From the NCBI GenBank assembly GCA_958510825.1, contig OY294044.1, positions 82,072,895 to 82,136,894 of the forward strand: a stretch of DNA of 64,000 nucleotides, in the 5' to 3' direction. Below, in pieces: positions 1-10,600 of this stretch (the stretch's first letter is position 1; each line of letters opens with the position of its first letter). A model generated the notes under the pieces. That model ran no database searches. It had not been told where the DNA came from and saw nothing but the letters and a program-made list of their open reading frames with translations. The stretch is from Brachypterus glaber. Its lineage: Eukaryota > Arthropoda > Insecta > Coleoptera > Kateretidae. The position numbers and the translations under genes are program-made.

Positions 1-180
1 CCTATTTTAAACCCAAAAAAAAATAAAAAATAAAAAATATACAGTTAAATGGAGAATTTTATAAGCTTTAAAATGATGTATCACACGACCCACCTTTCCA
101 TTTAAAAAAATGTCGCCCCATGCCCCCTGCCCACATTTTAAGAGCTAAAACTATCAAATATATGCTTAAAGATAGTTTAA
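1..180. mobile_element. Truncated TATA/CAG inverted-repeat element (right half)
   Basis: The block around 70-120 (ATGATGTATCACACGACC, then a pyrimidine-rich stretch, then CCCACATTTTAAGAGC) is nearly identical to the right arm of the complete element at 26411-27107 (26890-27020). The left part lies outside the window and the outer end is missing. It is non-autonomous and has no coding capacity. Confidence 0.6.
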
Positions 181-1300
181 GTTGTATTATTAAATTAAAA
201 AAAAAAATCGGAGACTATGAGCAAACCGACTGGTCATTTTTGGCTGGACTGAACCATGACGCCATTTTTATAAAAACAAAAGAAAATCAGTTTCAAATAA
301 ACAGTAGACTCTTAGCCTATTACTAAAAGATTTGAAATGTCAAGTTTCAGAAATATTCCAATATGGACGTCATAGGACCGCCATGTTTTTTTTATGAAAA
401 ACGGCTCTTGTGGCGCCATCTTTAACGCAAATATCTATTTGGGATATCAATGAAAAGAGAATTTAAAGGCGAATCCAAAAATGTAAACAAATATAAATAT
501 ATTGACTCCCGGTATATATCTATATTGTTTGACACACGAATACGTGGCTATGGAAAATATGTGAGGAATGTGTGTGCCTCTCACTTGCACGCACGCACGC
601 CTTATGACGCTTATGACGTTAAGAAGAGAGCGCGATTTCCGTTCCGTGATACCTCTCCCTTTCGTCGGAGCTTTTTTACCGTGTGAAAGACTATAATATT
701 AATTGAAAAAAGGCAATGAACCTTTCAATTGTCATTTTTTGGACGTCCCTGACCATGTTTGTTTTAAATGATAAAGCTTGTAAAATTATAATAATCCTGT
801 GTGGTTATTATAAAACCATTATTGTCATTTTTATCATTATCCTACAGTTTGCAGTCTCGAATTTCAATTTTATTCGACACAAAGAAGAAAATATCTAAAA
901 GATAAATAGAATGTTCCTTTGTGATCCAAAACATAAAATTCAGTTTTATTCACTTGTAAACTTTATAGCTTAATCGGTTTCGCATCATTTTCGAATCCCA
1001 CACGGTGATATTAAATTTGCATACCTATTAGACTTCTTTTTTATTTCAACCAGATTTGGATAATACCCCATAAATATTTTTCGGACGGCCGATCATCGGC
1101 AAAAACGATCATGTTGGCAAAGAGATCATTTGCGCCCACTTTCGATTAACGTTAACAATTGATGATCAATTTATCATCATAACAACGATGGCAAAATGAA
1201 AAAAAAAATCATGGTGATCACCTTGGTTATGCATCCTCGCTCACTTTCGCACAAGCAGTCTGCACACCGTTGCAATGGTCACTCGCAGTGATTTTGGAAT
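181..1300. other. Unassigned AT-rich sequence with one GC-richer patch
   Basis: No gene is supported. A patch at about 540-680 is less AT-rich and carries a short open frame (450-686, 78 codons) with a small ACGC run, but it shows no splice sites, domain or codon signal. Another mixed patch at 1081-1290 has several GATCATC-like words. Either could be a promoter or exon remnant; I cannot tell. Confidence 0.3.
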
Positions 1301-1449
1301 GTTTTGACAGCTCATCATCAGCCTCATAAATGGACATCGGACATTTTATTAAAAAATTTTAAGGTCTACAGACACACAGGCAGTTTTTTTAACACCCAGT
1401 TTTTTCACATTTTCTCGAAGTTTCAAGACATTCTAAACCCAAAAATGCA

Positions 1450-1456
1450 AAAAAAG
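1450..1456 (-). terminator. Pol III T-run after tRNA-Val
   Basis: Seven consecutive T residues on the minus strand two bases past the discriminator of the tRNA-Val gene, as expected for RNA polymerase III termination. Confidence 0.8.
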
Positions 1457-1458
1457 TG

Positions 1459-1531
1459 TGGTTCCGCCCGGGATCGAACCGGGGACCTTCTGCGTGTAAA
1501 GCAGACGTGATAACCGCTACACTACGGAACC
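1459..1531 (-). tRNA. tRNA-Val (anticodon TAC)
   Basis: Read on the minus strand this is a complete 73-nt cloverleaf. The acceptor GGTTCCG pairs with CGGAACC, the discriminator is A, and no CCA is encoded. The D arm is normal and the anticodon stem TCTGC/GCAGA encloses the loop TTTACAC (anticodon TAC, reads GTA). The T arm carries the canonical GGTTCGATCC B box. Directly downstream (1450-1456 on the plus strand) is a T7 run, a good RNA polymerase III terminator. There is no intron. It is probably functional. Confidence 0.95.
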
Positions 1532-1671
1532 GCGTATATTTGTGTTCAACAGATTTTACAGTATGTAAAATGAACAATATTTATTTTTTTATTTTGTCTA
1601 CGAAGCATACAGATAAATTAATTTGGTATTTTACCAATAGAAAATAGTATGCCGTAAAATCCAATGCATCG

Positions 1672-1684
1672 AAAAAAAAAAAAA
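1672..1684 (-). terminator. Pol III T-run after tRNA-Met
   Basis: A run of about 13 T residues on the minus strand shortly after the tRNA-Met 3' end. Confidence 0.75.
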
Positions 1685-1687
1685 TTA

Positions 1688-1760
1688 TGCCCCGGGTGAG
1701 GCTCGAACTCACGACCTTAAGATTATGAGACTTACGCGCTGCCTACTGCGCCACCGAGGC
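1688..1760 (-). tRNA. tRNA-Met, elongator type (anticodon CAT)
   Basis: Minus-strand 73-nt cloverleaf. The acceptor GCCTCGG pairs with CCGGGGC (one G-U) and the discriminator is A. The A box is TGGCGCAGTAGG, the anticodon loop CTCATAA contains CAT, and the B box is GTTCGAGCC. The acceptor start, GCCTCG, is that of elongator rather than initiator tRNA-Met. A long T run on the minus strand (1672-1684) follows as a Pol III terminator. It lies 156 bp upstream of the tRNA-Val gene on the same strand, each with its own terminator. Confidence 0.95.
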
Positions 1761-2640
1761 AGTTGTTCTAAGAGATATTTAAAGCGTTAGTTATATTAAA
1801 AATTCATCAATGAATTTATATTTATAGAATGAATTAAAGTAAAGGTAAAAACTACCCACACGTTTAACAGAGAAACGCAGAAACATGTTAGACAAAGCAG
1901 AATTTTATTTAACACACCGCCTACCTTTATCTTTAAATCTGGGTTCCTAGGTTTTCTCTTTTGTCTTTCTGGCACCACGATTTCTTCCATTATATTTTAT
2001 TTTAAAATATAAACAATTTTTATCACTAGCTCTTTTATTTATAATTTAATATTATATAAACATAAACAATACATTCAAAAATAGCACTTTTAATTATAAA
2101 ATTATTTTTAACTCAAGGCGAAACGATATCTGTCCCCGTATATAAAAGCGAAAAACTTTGTTTAGGTCCGTAAATTATCAACTTTTTAAGTTTATGTATA
2201 AATTATTTCACATTTTATATCCGGATATATTTGTAAAAGTTTCTTGAGGTCATTTATTTACAAACTTCAGGGAGCGCACTAAAGTTCAAGACTATTTTTA
2301 ATTTGGTAGCATGTGCTGACATCTGTTGGCACTTACTGTGGGTTTCAAGCTTGCGAAATCACGGAGGGGTATATTTTTGAGCTTTTTCTGTTTTAAAAGT
2401 TGCCTATACTCTGGTGCTTACTGGATATCACGCAAAAATTACAGCCAATTATTAAAGGAGCGATTATTTCACACTATATATTCCAAGCTATGCGCATGCC
2501 TGAGAAATATCTGTTGTATATTTTTAACGATTCACTCACCGCAGTAATGAGAGGAGTTTTTTTTTTTAATGTGAGGCGTTGGTTTACGTTAATAATAAAT
2601 GTTTCCAATATAATAGCCTTACATCTTTCTTTCAGGCGCG
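1761..2640. other. AT-rich sequence, nothing recognised
   Basis: No gene, RNA or repeat could be supported between the tRNA-Met gene and the G-rich patch at 2645. The short frames here are uninformative. Confidence 0.3.
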
Positions 2641-2726
2641 TAGATATGGGGGGTGGGGTAGAGGGGGTATATGCCCCCAACAATCTTTATTTGGGTAGGG
2701 CATTCAGGTGGAGTACCTCAATGAGG

Positions 2727-2910
2727 TAGGGGCGCCAAGGTGGGCGCCAATTCACGGACAGAAGACAAAGCTTTTTTGCCTAGGGTGTTTTTGTTTGTTT
2801 TGGTTTGGTAGGGTAGGGGCGCCAATGGGGCGCTAATTTTTGTAGAAACGCTCAGGGACAAAGCTTTTTTTTCGCATGGTGTTTTTTTTTCTTTTGGTAG
2901 GGGCGCCAAA
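2727..2910. repeat. Tandem repeat, about 86 bp unit, two and a bit copies
   Basis: The word TAGGGGCGCCAA occurs at 2727, 2814 and 2898, each followed by similar text (ACAAAGCTTTTTT and a T-rich stretch with GGTAGG). Spacing is 87 and 84 bp. The same GGCGCCCCTA core recurs at 8735, 20123, 27921 and 29150, so it belongs to a dispersed repeat. Confidence 0.65.
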
Positions 2911-2929
2911 TTTAATAAAAATTCTACAT

Positions 2930-3140
2930 ACATTTCTTATCAAAGTTCTAGGTTATTATTGTTTTGATAAAAATCGGGGTGGGTTAAGGGGTAAAAACTA
3001 TTTTTTTCAAAAAAAACATTTTTTTCATTTTTGTTTTATTTTTTGAAAAAAGAAAATTAAAAAAAATAATTTTCTTTCTCAGACCTAGGAAACGGTATTA
3101 CGTAACGCTATTAGGAGGGAGTGGGGGTCATTTTGGAGTG
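2930..3140. repeat. Fragments of dispersed repeats
   Basis: TCAAAGTTCTAGG followed by a TTGTTTTGATAAAAATCGGG-like stretch resembles 32050-32110. The segment TTACGTAACGCTATT with a G-rich tail at 3095-3130 resembles 17805-17915 and 38308-38360. All are fragments without coding content. Confidence 0.4.
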
Positions 3141-3219
3141 TTGGTTAATTGGTTAAATTAATTTTGAATTTTTTTTATTAAATTATTTGATATTCATATT
3201 TTGGATGTGCATCGAAGAG

Positions 3220-3431
3220 TAGGGGAAGTCGGGGTTAACTGGTCCGCTATTTTCATATCGAGTTTTTGAAAAAACTGTAAACAATTTTCAAATATTTTCT
3301 ATAGCAAAAGGTAGATTAATACTATAGTTAGAACATATAATTACTTCAGTCAAATATTATTTATATAAAAAAAGTTATTAAATCCAGGTGGACCAGTTAA
3401 CTTGTGGCCCAGTTAACCCTGACTTCCCCTA
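3220..3431. mobile_element. Short inverted-repeat element (MITE-like)
   Basis: The ends are inverted copies: TAGGGGAAGTCGGGGTTAAC at 3220 and its imperfect complement ending GACTTCCCCTA at 3431. The 'ACTGGTCC / GGACCAGT' stretches extend the arms to about 40 bp. At 212 bp with no open frame it fits a non-autonomous DNA transposon. Confidence 0.7.
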
Positions 3432-3477
3432 TACTATGAAATGCGAAGCATCATATCTTCTCCGCTATTTTTTTATT

Positions 3478-3790
3478 TTTACTTTCTCATAAAAGAAAGT
3501 ATTGTGATGAAAATTTTTTGTTTTTTGCTATATCATCTTACTTTTTCCTAAAACGTCTGTCGGTCGGTCTGTCTGTCTGTCTGTCTGTAACCACGATAGC
3601 CTAAGAACGCTTTGAGCTAGCCACTTGAAATTTGATATACAGAGGTATTTATCAAGTATTTATCAAGTTCGTATGTGAGCAAAATCGGTTGAGGGAAGGG
3701 GGCTAAAAAAAGGGTTAAATTTTTCTTTTGGTCGTATTTTTTTATTATTTACTATAGAAGAAAAAATAAAAACCTCATAAAAGGTAAAAT
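3478..3790 (+). repeat. CTGT-microsatellite repeat family, copy 1
   Basis: It opens with ACTTTCTCATAAAAGAAAG and continues through (CTGT)n at 3563-3590 to CCACGATAGCCTAAGAACG and the phrase CACTTGAAATTTGATATAC. The same order is seen at 27264-27640. This is a dispersed family, possibly a degenerate retroelement; no protein is recognisable. Confidence 0.6.
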
Positions 3791-4179
3791 AAAATTATAC
3801 AAAAAATCGTATTACCATTTTTTTTTCAGCGCACCCCCTCTCCCCCAAAATGTATAAAGTTGTTTCTAGACATAACACAATAGATGAAAAATTTAAAAAC
3901 CACATAAAAGGTAAAATAAAATATCACAAAAAATGTATTCATTATTTTTTCCACCCCCCCCCCCTACTCTTCCCCAACATATAAAAACAAATGTTTCTGG
4001 ACATAACTTTTTATATTTCACAACGAAAGAAAAATTTGTAAACCACATTAAATGTTAAATAAAACTACACAAAATCTGTTACTGTCATTTGTTTTTTTAT
4101 TTAATAACATATGTTATTAAATAAATACATATTAAATACATATAATACTCTATGCACTTTTTCCACCTGCAGATAAATA

Positions 4180-5960
4180 ACACTAGGCAACAAATGGCAA
4201 CTTTTTTTTGCCCCGATCGGAAAGTAAATTTTTCTTACTAATTCGAGGGCGTAGAATCCGAATCTGACCTTAGAAAAATTCCAGCACCTAAAATTTTTGA
4301 GATATAAGTTCAGGTAATAATGACGTTTTTTTTTCAAAATCTTTAAAAAAAAGAGTAGAATTTTGAAAATTTTAGTGTATATTAAAAAAAATACGAGGAA
4401 TTCAAAAATCTATATCGTCTTGTAAATTTCAGGACGTCTTATCTCAATTTTTTTCGATTTTGAGATTTTGGACGCTTTATATTATCAATTTACATCTAAA
4501 AAATAAGTTTCACCCGCTATTTTTTTAAAATAACAAAAATGTAAGGAAAATAGTAACGTCGTATCCTTAGATGATTATAAATTAATAAATTTTTAAACCT
4601 CGTATCTCTTAATTCTAGTTAACTGACTATTTTGGAACGCACTTTTTGCATTTGGCGACGCTTTTTTGACATCTTATGCGCATGTTATAAAACTTTTTGA
4701 AGTTTAAATGTTTCAATAATTAATAATATTATTATAATAGTTAATTATATTTTGTTAAATATAATTAAGTTTCAAAGCTCGTATCTTAAAAAAATTTATT
4801 AATTTTGAGCATCAAAATGTCGTATCTATAAACATTAGGTTTTTATTTGTATTTATTTATTTTATACACAATAAAATGATTTAAGGTAAGTCAATGATTA
4901 AAAATATATTGAGTTTATATTAAAAAAGTACATTTTCAACCTATGAATAATGCGAGAAAGAATTATTTCTCATTCCTGTAAAGTTGTCTTTTTTGAGATT
5001 TTGAGATACGACGTTCTGAAATTTACAAGACGATATGTCAAGAACCTACTGTCAGAGTAAGTACGCAAAAAAAAAAAAAGGTTAAAATGAAAGTGCAGAG
5101 TTTACTTAATTGCTCATTTGTGGCAAAACTATCAAATTTTTTTAAAAACTTTATAGAACTTAATTTGTAGATTATAAAATTCTCTACAAAAATATTTATA
5201 CAAATATTTTTTTATTTTGCTTAGTTTGTTCCTAAAAAGTAAATAAATGAAAAATATATAAAATTAAAGTACACAGTGTAAACTTTTTTCCCGAGCCCAA
5301 AAAATATATTTTTCTTATCAATTTAAAGGCGCAGAATCCAAATTTGACCTTAAAAAAAATCAGCACTTATTTTTTAAATTTTAGTACATGCAATTATGCC
5401 AATTTAAAAATAATTTATAAAAAAAAATATTGTGTATTTTTGTTTGTTTTTTTAATGGTTCTACATCATAAAAATGTTACTTTATTACATAAGAACCATA
5501 ATACGTAACATTTTTTTAGTTCATTTTTGACCCCCTAGTAATAGTTTTTGACAATTTTTAGCATGAGTACGTGGCGATAAGCTTGTCCCCTTATGCATCC
5601 TTCTTCTTACCCTCCACCCCTACTTAGTTTTGTCACATTATCCATTTTTTTTTAATATTTTTTTTTCATAATATCCCTATTTATTCTACCTATGAATTTA
5701 AAGTTTCTATGTTTTAAGTTGGGTATTTTTTAACTAATATTGAGTCGCCGAATCCAAATTTGTCCTTGGAATATTTTTGTCTCCCATGATTTTAGAACAA
5801 AAGAGGGATAAAATAATGATTTTTTAACATTTTTATCTTATTTTTCTCAGAAATCTTAGGTAACAGAAATATTCTGAGGCCAGATTCGGTTTCAGCGACC
5901 CAAAATAAGTTAAAAAACATATGACTCCAACCGGGGCAAGAAACCGTGTTGCCTAGTGTA
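4180..5960. mobile_element. Long inverted-repeat element, about 1.8 kb
   Basis: The outer ends are complementary: ACACTAGGCAACA at 4180 and TGTTGCCTAGTGT ending at 5960. Further matches lie inside the arms (TTTGCCCCGATCGG against CCAACCGGGGCAAG; AATCCGAATCTGACC against GGCCAGATTCGG). A segment near 4195-4300 is repeated directly at 5285-5390 and partly at 5735-5790. A second inverted repeat, 4408-5044, lies inside. No transposase frame is present. Confidence 0.65.
4408..5044. mobile_element. Inner inverted repeat nested in the 4180-5960 element
   Basis: TATCGTCTTGTAAATTTCAG at 4413 pairs with CTGAAATTTACAAGACGATA ending near 5035, and neighbouring sequence (GACGTCTTATCTCAA / TTGAGATACGACGTT) extends the arms. 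A related fragment lies at 15712-15760. It is probably an independent element inserted in the larger one. Confidence 0.6.
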
Positions 5961-6264
5961 ATTAATGTAATTAGTTCTTGAAGATTATTCAAAGTAACAG
6001 TGAATTAATTAATATTAATGATGATAACAATAATTATTACAAAACTATAATGCTTTATTCAAGCCGTGCATTAAAAAAAATTAATAATCCGACTACTCTG
6101 ATGAAGAGACAAAAGACCAAAACGCAAACGCAATTGTCCTATCATCATCAAGTTTAATGGAAATTGCTTTTTCGCAACGTTTAATTTGATGCCCCACACA
6201 AAGGATACCCAAAATATGGAACCTCGCCTCGTCCATTTTATTTATTTTTTGATATATTAAATCT

Positions 6265-6480
6265 AGGGGTAAACCACAGAGGAGTTCAGGTGTACAAATT
6301 GGAAGTAATCTGGAGGAAATTTTTGAAGGGTTAGAAGTAATCTGAAGGAAATCTTTAAAGATTTCCTCCTTTTCGGAGGAAATCTAAGAAACTCGAGGTA
6401 ATCTTTAAAGGCAATCCAGAGGAAATCTTTGAAGATTTCCTTCTAAAGGTGTACAAAATTTTGTCAGCGGTTTACCCCTC
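6265..6480. mobile_element. Inverted-repeat element with internal hairpin repeats
   Basis: AGGGGTAAACC at 6265 pairs with GGTTTACCCCT ending at 6479, and GGTGTACAAA occurs in both arms. The interior holds several copies of GGAAATCTTTGAAGATTTCC-like palindromes (6355-6370, 6423-6442), so the element would fold into a branched hairpin. Confidence 0.65.
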
Positions 6481-6898
6481 GTATTAAATAGACAGTAATA
6501 TTTACGTAATCAAAATTAATTTTTTACCTGTCATACAAATCAAATTGGCCGTTTACAAAACAAAAGTTGTATATTTTGTGGATTCAAAATACAAAAGTTA
6601 CATATTTCACAAAAAAAGTTGCATATTGCAGGGATTCAAAATAAAAAAGTTGTATATTTCACGAAAAGGTGAGGACCTTTTTTTATTTTTTTTTTAGTTA
6701 TCAAAATGTTGGTTAGGGGTAAAAATTAGTCATAATGATTTTGGTTTGGGGTATTTTTTTTACTTGTACAAACTTTTTTGGAGGTGAGGACCTTCTTTTT
6801 AGTCATTCAGTTTTTGTGGCTAAAAAAATATTGTAATTTTTTACTTTCTCCCCCCCACAAAATTTTCTTCGCTACGGCCCTGCACACTACACATGTGT

Positions 6899-8560
6899 AT
6901 ACAGGAATATTCTTTTAAATGGTATAGTGCCTCTAACTTTCGAACGGCGTAAGATATCGACTTGAAATTTGGAACCGGCATACAACATAAAATAAAGCAT
7001 CTTTGGCTATAAACTAAATAGTTTTAATTTTTTTTCTATTTTGCGACTCATATATAAGCTCATAATCACACGCATTTTGCGTGTTCTTATAGGCCCATAA
7101 GAGGTCTGTACTTTTTGTTCTTTTGGGTTGGCAACAGACCTGGCCTATCGCTTGACGTTTTCCGTGCTATTGTAAATGTCGCTTTAAAGTTGAATTTTCT
7201 AAAAAAAAAATGTGTCTAGGTAATTTTTACCATGTTAAAATTGTGGCTTGGTTAATTGCAGTAAAAAAGAGAAGAGATGACTATAAAATATATCAAAATA
7301 TCATTTGTTCTTAGAATTTTAAACATGGTGTAAACTGTAATGCCAATCCAAAACAAAAATCCCTAAATCAGTCATCAATTTAAATGTAAGTTTTTTAAAA
7401 TTTTCGAGCAAAATAGAAAAAATTGTATTAATCACTCGTTTCATAACACGTTTTTAGCGCACGTGTACAAGTGCTATGAAAGTTTCATAATGGAACTAGT
7501 ACTTTAATATACTATGAAATAACACTAGGGGTGCGCTGGGGGCAAAATCCTAAATGGAAAGGGGGGTCGAGTGATACATCATTTAAAAGGTAATTAAATT
7601 GTCTATTCAAAGGTGTATTTATTTTTTGATTTTCGTTTAAATTGGATATATATTGAGCTTTTAAATTTTGGAAAGGCATCAATATATTACATTCCAATGT
7701 TATCGTCCAGGACGATTCGTCCTTTCTTAATATCTCCGAAACCAAGTAAATATTGAAATTCTACAAAAAAAGTAAATTTAATTTATCATTAGAGCAACTT
7801 ACATCTGTATATTTAAACATTATAAATTTTACCCCCATATCCCCAACTACCCCAACTCCAAAATCTTGAATAGCAACCCTCTAACTGTTATGTCATGTAT
7901 ATTAAGGGGTATCAAAAATGCTTTATGTTTGTACTAAAAAAAATTAATTGCTTTACCCCTTCTTACCCCGAGTTAATTTTAATAAAATTTTAATCTGCTC
8001 CCCAAGTAAGGGGTTGCTCAATAATATTTAATTTAATTTGATAATAAAGAACTGTATTTTCCCTTTAATTTAAGTGCATAAAAAGTGTATAAAAAGAGGG
8101 GGTTACTATCTAAGATTTTTATGTTGGGGTATGGCGTTAAAATTTATAACCTTAACTTATGCAGATTTGGATTGCCCTAATAATAAGTTAAATTGACCTA
8201 TTTTTTAGATTTTTAATATTAGACTTCATTCAGGAGTTATTAAGGGAGGATTGTCACATTCCATTAATGATTTATTAAAAATTTAAAACTAATTATAACC
8301 CTTCAGTATAACTTAAAATCAAAACATAAATACACTGTTGGATAGACAATTGTAAAACCTTTAAAATGATATGCCACACGACCACCCTTCTATTTAAAAT
8401 TTTGCCCTCCATCGCTCCCCTAGTGTTATTTTAAAATATAAAAATGTATAATTTACGTAAAAACATAGTTTGTATTATGCAATATACGACTTCAAAGTTT
8501 TAATTCAGTATCTTACGCCGTTTAAAAGTTAGAGGCACTGTTTAAAAGAATATTTCGTAT
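6899..8560. mobile_element. Inverted-repeat element, about 1.66 kb, interrupted by another element
   Basis: The left end TTCTTTTAAATGGTATAGTG, followed by CCTCTAACTTTCGAACGGCG, is mirrored at 8500-8558. Inner arms (7530-7600 and 8345-8410) match the GTCGTGTGATACATCATTTTAAA core seen in the CAG-ended elements. The stretch 7029-7425 belongs to a different repeat family and was probably inserted later. No coding region is present. Confidence 0.65.
7029..7520. mobile_element. TTTCTATTTTGC-ended element, copy 1
   Basis: It starts TTTCTATTTTGCGACTC and its main body ends GAGCAAAATAGAAAAAA (about 7425), so the ends are inverted. An accessory block follows (CACTCGTTTCATAACACG to CTTTAATATACTAT). The same body plus block, in the same order, is seen at 15070-15595 and 47397-47775. 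The body contains ATAAGCTCATAATCACACGC and AAATCCCTAAATC. It is non-coding. Confidence 0.65.
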
Positions 8561-8659
8561 TACAAACACAGACTGTGTTACACAGTGTGTATATTACATA
8601 TACATTGTGAATATCACACACATAGGGTGTGTATTACACACACGTTAAAAAAATAACTC

Positions 8660-8842
8660 GTGGAGAACTTTTTTCGCATTACCGGGGTCGCCGGAAGAGC
8701 CGGGCGTACCGAACGACCGCCCGAATGCGGACAGCAAGGGGCGCCAAATAGGTACTTTTTTGGTGTTGGTTGTTTTATTAGTCATCAGCTTTTTTACCAG
8801 GTTAACAATTTTGTCTTTCGGCAGATCTGCGCTTCACTGTAG
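8660..8842. other. GC-richer patch, unassigned
   Basis: Between 8680 and 8740 the composition is strikingly G+C-rich for this window. A 60-codon frame spans it but has no recognisable domain, and no convincing splice-site pair brackets it. It could be an exon, a CpG-rich relic or part of a repeat carrying GGGGCGCC. Confidence 0.3.
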
Positions 8843-8888
8843 TCGGGTAAAAATCAATTATAATAATAGGTAAATTAATTGATAGATA

Positions 8889-9313
8889 CACGGAAAAAAA
8901 AAATTATAGCTAGGAGCGCTATAACACAGATACCAAGCAAATTATAATCGCTTATTATATAAATACAAGGCTTTCTCTTACAATTATGGCAGTCAGTGTA
9001 AAAATTTATATGAAATACTTTAATTGTTTAGTGAATAATAAAATATAACAAATAGTATGGCATTTATAGCTTAAATAGATTTAATTATTGTCCGTGCTAA
9101 TAATTTTTATAATATAATAAAATTTCTGTAAATTTATAATAGTGCCTGTAATAAATATAATCGTGTCTGTAATATATATAATCGTTTCCAATTTATTTTT
9201 AACATTATTAGTTATAGTGTCCCTTATAATCTATAGCTTAAATCACTATAATTTGCCACTGTTACCAAATATCTTATAATGTATAGCGCAGAGCCCACTA
9301 ATTTCTTTCCGTG
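8889..9313. mobile_element. TA-flanked MITE, 425 bp
   Basis: CACGGAAAAAAAAAATTATA at 8889 is mirrored by TTTCTTTCCGTG ending at 9313. GGAGCGCTATAA pairs with TATAGCGCAGAG. TA dinucleotides lie directly outside both ends (8887-8888, 9314-9315), as expected of Tc1/mariner-type target duplication. The interior is AT-rich with short repeats (AATATAATCGTGTCTG-like). No frame is present. Confidence 0.75.
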
Positions 9314-9592
9314 TAGGAATACGGTATACTCATTATTTAATTAAATGAATATAATTATCTGAGATATTTCTAATTAAAATATTTTATTTTTGAAATGGGA
9401 CAAGGATAGACGAGCAAATAACTATTAATTTTTTTTTGTACATGTCTACAGATATTTATAACTTTTATTTTATTATAGGTACGTAAATTTATTTTATTAT
9501 AATATAAATATAATATTATGTCAATTTCAAAACATGTATCTGCAAAAAATTTATTTTCGGTGCTTTGCACTAATTACCTCTATACATGCATG

Positions 9593-9729
9593 TAGTTTGG
9601 AGTTTGTTTATATTACCAGTCATCATATTGACTGGTAACATACAAACTCCAATTAACTACTCCATTTAGTTTATAAGTTACACTATATTCGAGTAATAAA
9701 TTGGAGTTTGTATAAGTTACCAGTCAACA
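9593..9729. repeat. Hairpin plus a third direct copy of its arm
   Basis: GGAGTTTGTTTATATTACCA at 9599 pairs with TGGTAACATACAAACTCC ending near 9650, giving a stem of about 28 bp with a short loop. A third copy of the arm (TTGGAGTTTGTATAAGTTAC) lies at 9701-9724. The last copy ends directly before TACAGTTGGATCCG. Confidence 0.65.
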
Positions 9730-9731
9730 TG

Positions 9732-9760
9732 TACAGTTGGATCCGAAAAAAAAAACAAGA
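9732..9760 (+). repeat. Possible left terminus of a Tc1-like element
   Basis: TACAGTTGGATCCGAAAAAA has the form of a Tc1-family terminal repeat (TA target, then CAGT and a GNTCCGAAA-like run). A Tc1-like transposase start lies downstream at 14301, beyond the retrotransposon chimera. No matching right terminus was found, so this is tentative. Confidence 0.3.
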
Positions 9761-9917
9761 TAGAAAATCTAGTTGTGTAAATTGAGTAACTGTTTACAAA
9801 CAATGCAGTTGTCAATGTTGACAATATTTGTCAAAATTATTTATAATAATTATAAAGTACATAATCAATAAAGGATTTTATTTAATTAAGTACATAATTA
9901 GAAATGCATCAATTAAT

Positions 9918-9945
9918 TGACGTCAACGTCAACGTCAACGTCAGC
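9918..9945 (+). promoter_or_regulatory. Tandem ACGTCA array containing a CRE-type octamer
   Basis: Four head-to-tail ACGTCA/ACGTCAG units begin with TGACGTCA at 9918-9925, the palindromic cAMP-response-element octamer bound by CREB/ATF factors. The array lies about 90 bp upstream of the first ATG of the retrotransposon chimera. A promoter role is an inference; it could also be a simple hexanucleotide repeat. Confidence 0.35.
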
Positions 9946-10033
9946 TTATTTTTTTTAAACTTTCTGAACATTTTACTCATTTTTACCAGTTTTTATTTTA
10001 TTTATTATTATTTGAAGATTTACATATACTTTT

Positions 10034-10600
10034 ATGGATGGTGGAGAATTCAGTGTTATTAAAAACAGCTTCAACGAAAACTCCAACTCGAAAACCTGTG
10101 ATAAATGTTCGTGTAACTTTTCATGCAACTGTAATCGGAAAACGAAGAAGTCGAGGAACAATAAATGGATTAATTGCCAGTCTTGCAAAAAATGGTTTCA
10201 TTTTATATGTGTGGGTATAACCAAAAAACCTAAAAAGTTCATCTGCGAAGAATGTTCAAAAGTGAATTCCGTTGAAGACCCTAACTGTAGTAACATTTTA
10301 GAACTTCTTTTAAAATTAAAAAGCAGAGGCAAAATTTTATCAAAAATTCCAAAAGGATCACGAGTTCTAGCTGCAGAAATTTACCTATATTGTATCAATG
10401 AAGTATTAGAAGACAATACAATTTTAGCTTGGAAAAAATTATTTTGTTTCGCTCATTTATGTTTAAAGATACCGTATAGAAGCAAAAAATATGATACCAC
10501 CTTAGCAAGTAAAGTCAACAACTTATTAAAAGATTTTCTGAACAATGATTTTCTTAATATTGAATTTGATAAAGAATGTTTCTCCAAAAAAGTAAAATAA
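10034..10600 (+). CDS. PHD-finger N-terminal segment of the retrotransposon chimera
   Basis: 188 codons ending at a TAA that is in frame with the next segment. Residues 22-74 form a PHD-type C4HC3 zinc finger: C22, C25, C48, C51, H56 (in WFHFIC), C59, C71, C74. Three extra Cys (27, 31, 33) lie in the first loop, and the aromatic WF before the His is typical. PHD fingers usually read histone H3 tails. In a retroelement this could guide integration or packaging, which is inference. The rest (75-188) is a lysine-rich helical region without a recognised domain. The region after the stop (10601-10663) continues in the same frame with plausible coding sequence, so the TAA looks like a single nonsense change rather than a natural end. 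Confidence 0.75.
   Translation: MDGGEFSVIKNSFNENSNSKTCDKCSCNFSCNCNRKTKKSRNNKWINCQSCKKWFHFICVGITKKPKKFICEECSKVNSVEDPNCSNILELLLKLKSRGKILSKIPKGSRVLAAEIYLYCINEVLEDNTILAWKKLFCFAHLCLKIPYRSKKYDTTLASKVNNLLKDFLNNDFLNIEFDKECFSKKVK

Noticed and set aside
450..686. 78-codon frame in a GC-richer patch
   Set aside because: No domain, no splice signals and no codon pattern that separates it from background.
8660..8842. Exon in the GC-rich patch
   Set aside because: No acceptor/donor pair brackets a consistently open frame and the peptide is not recognisable.
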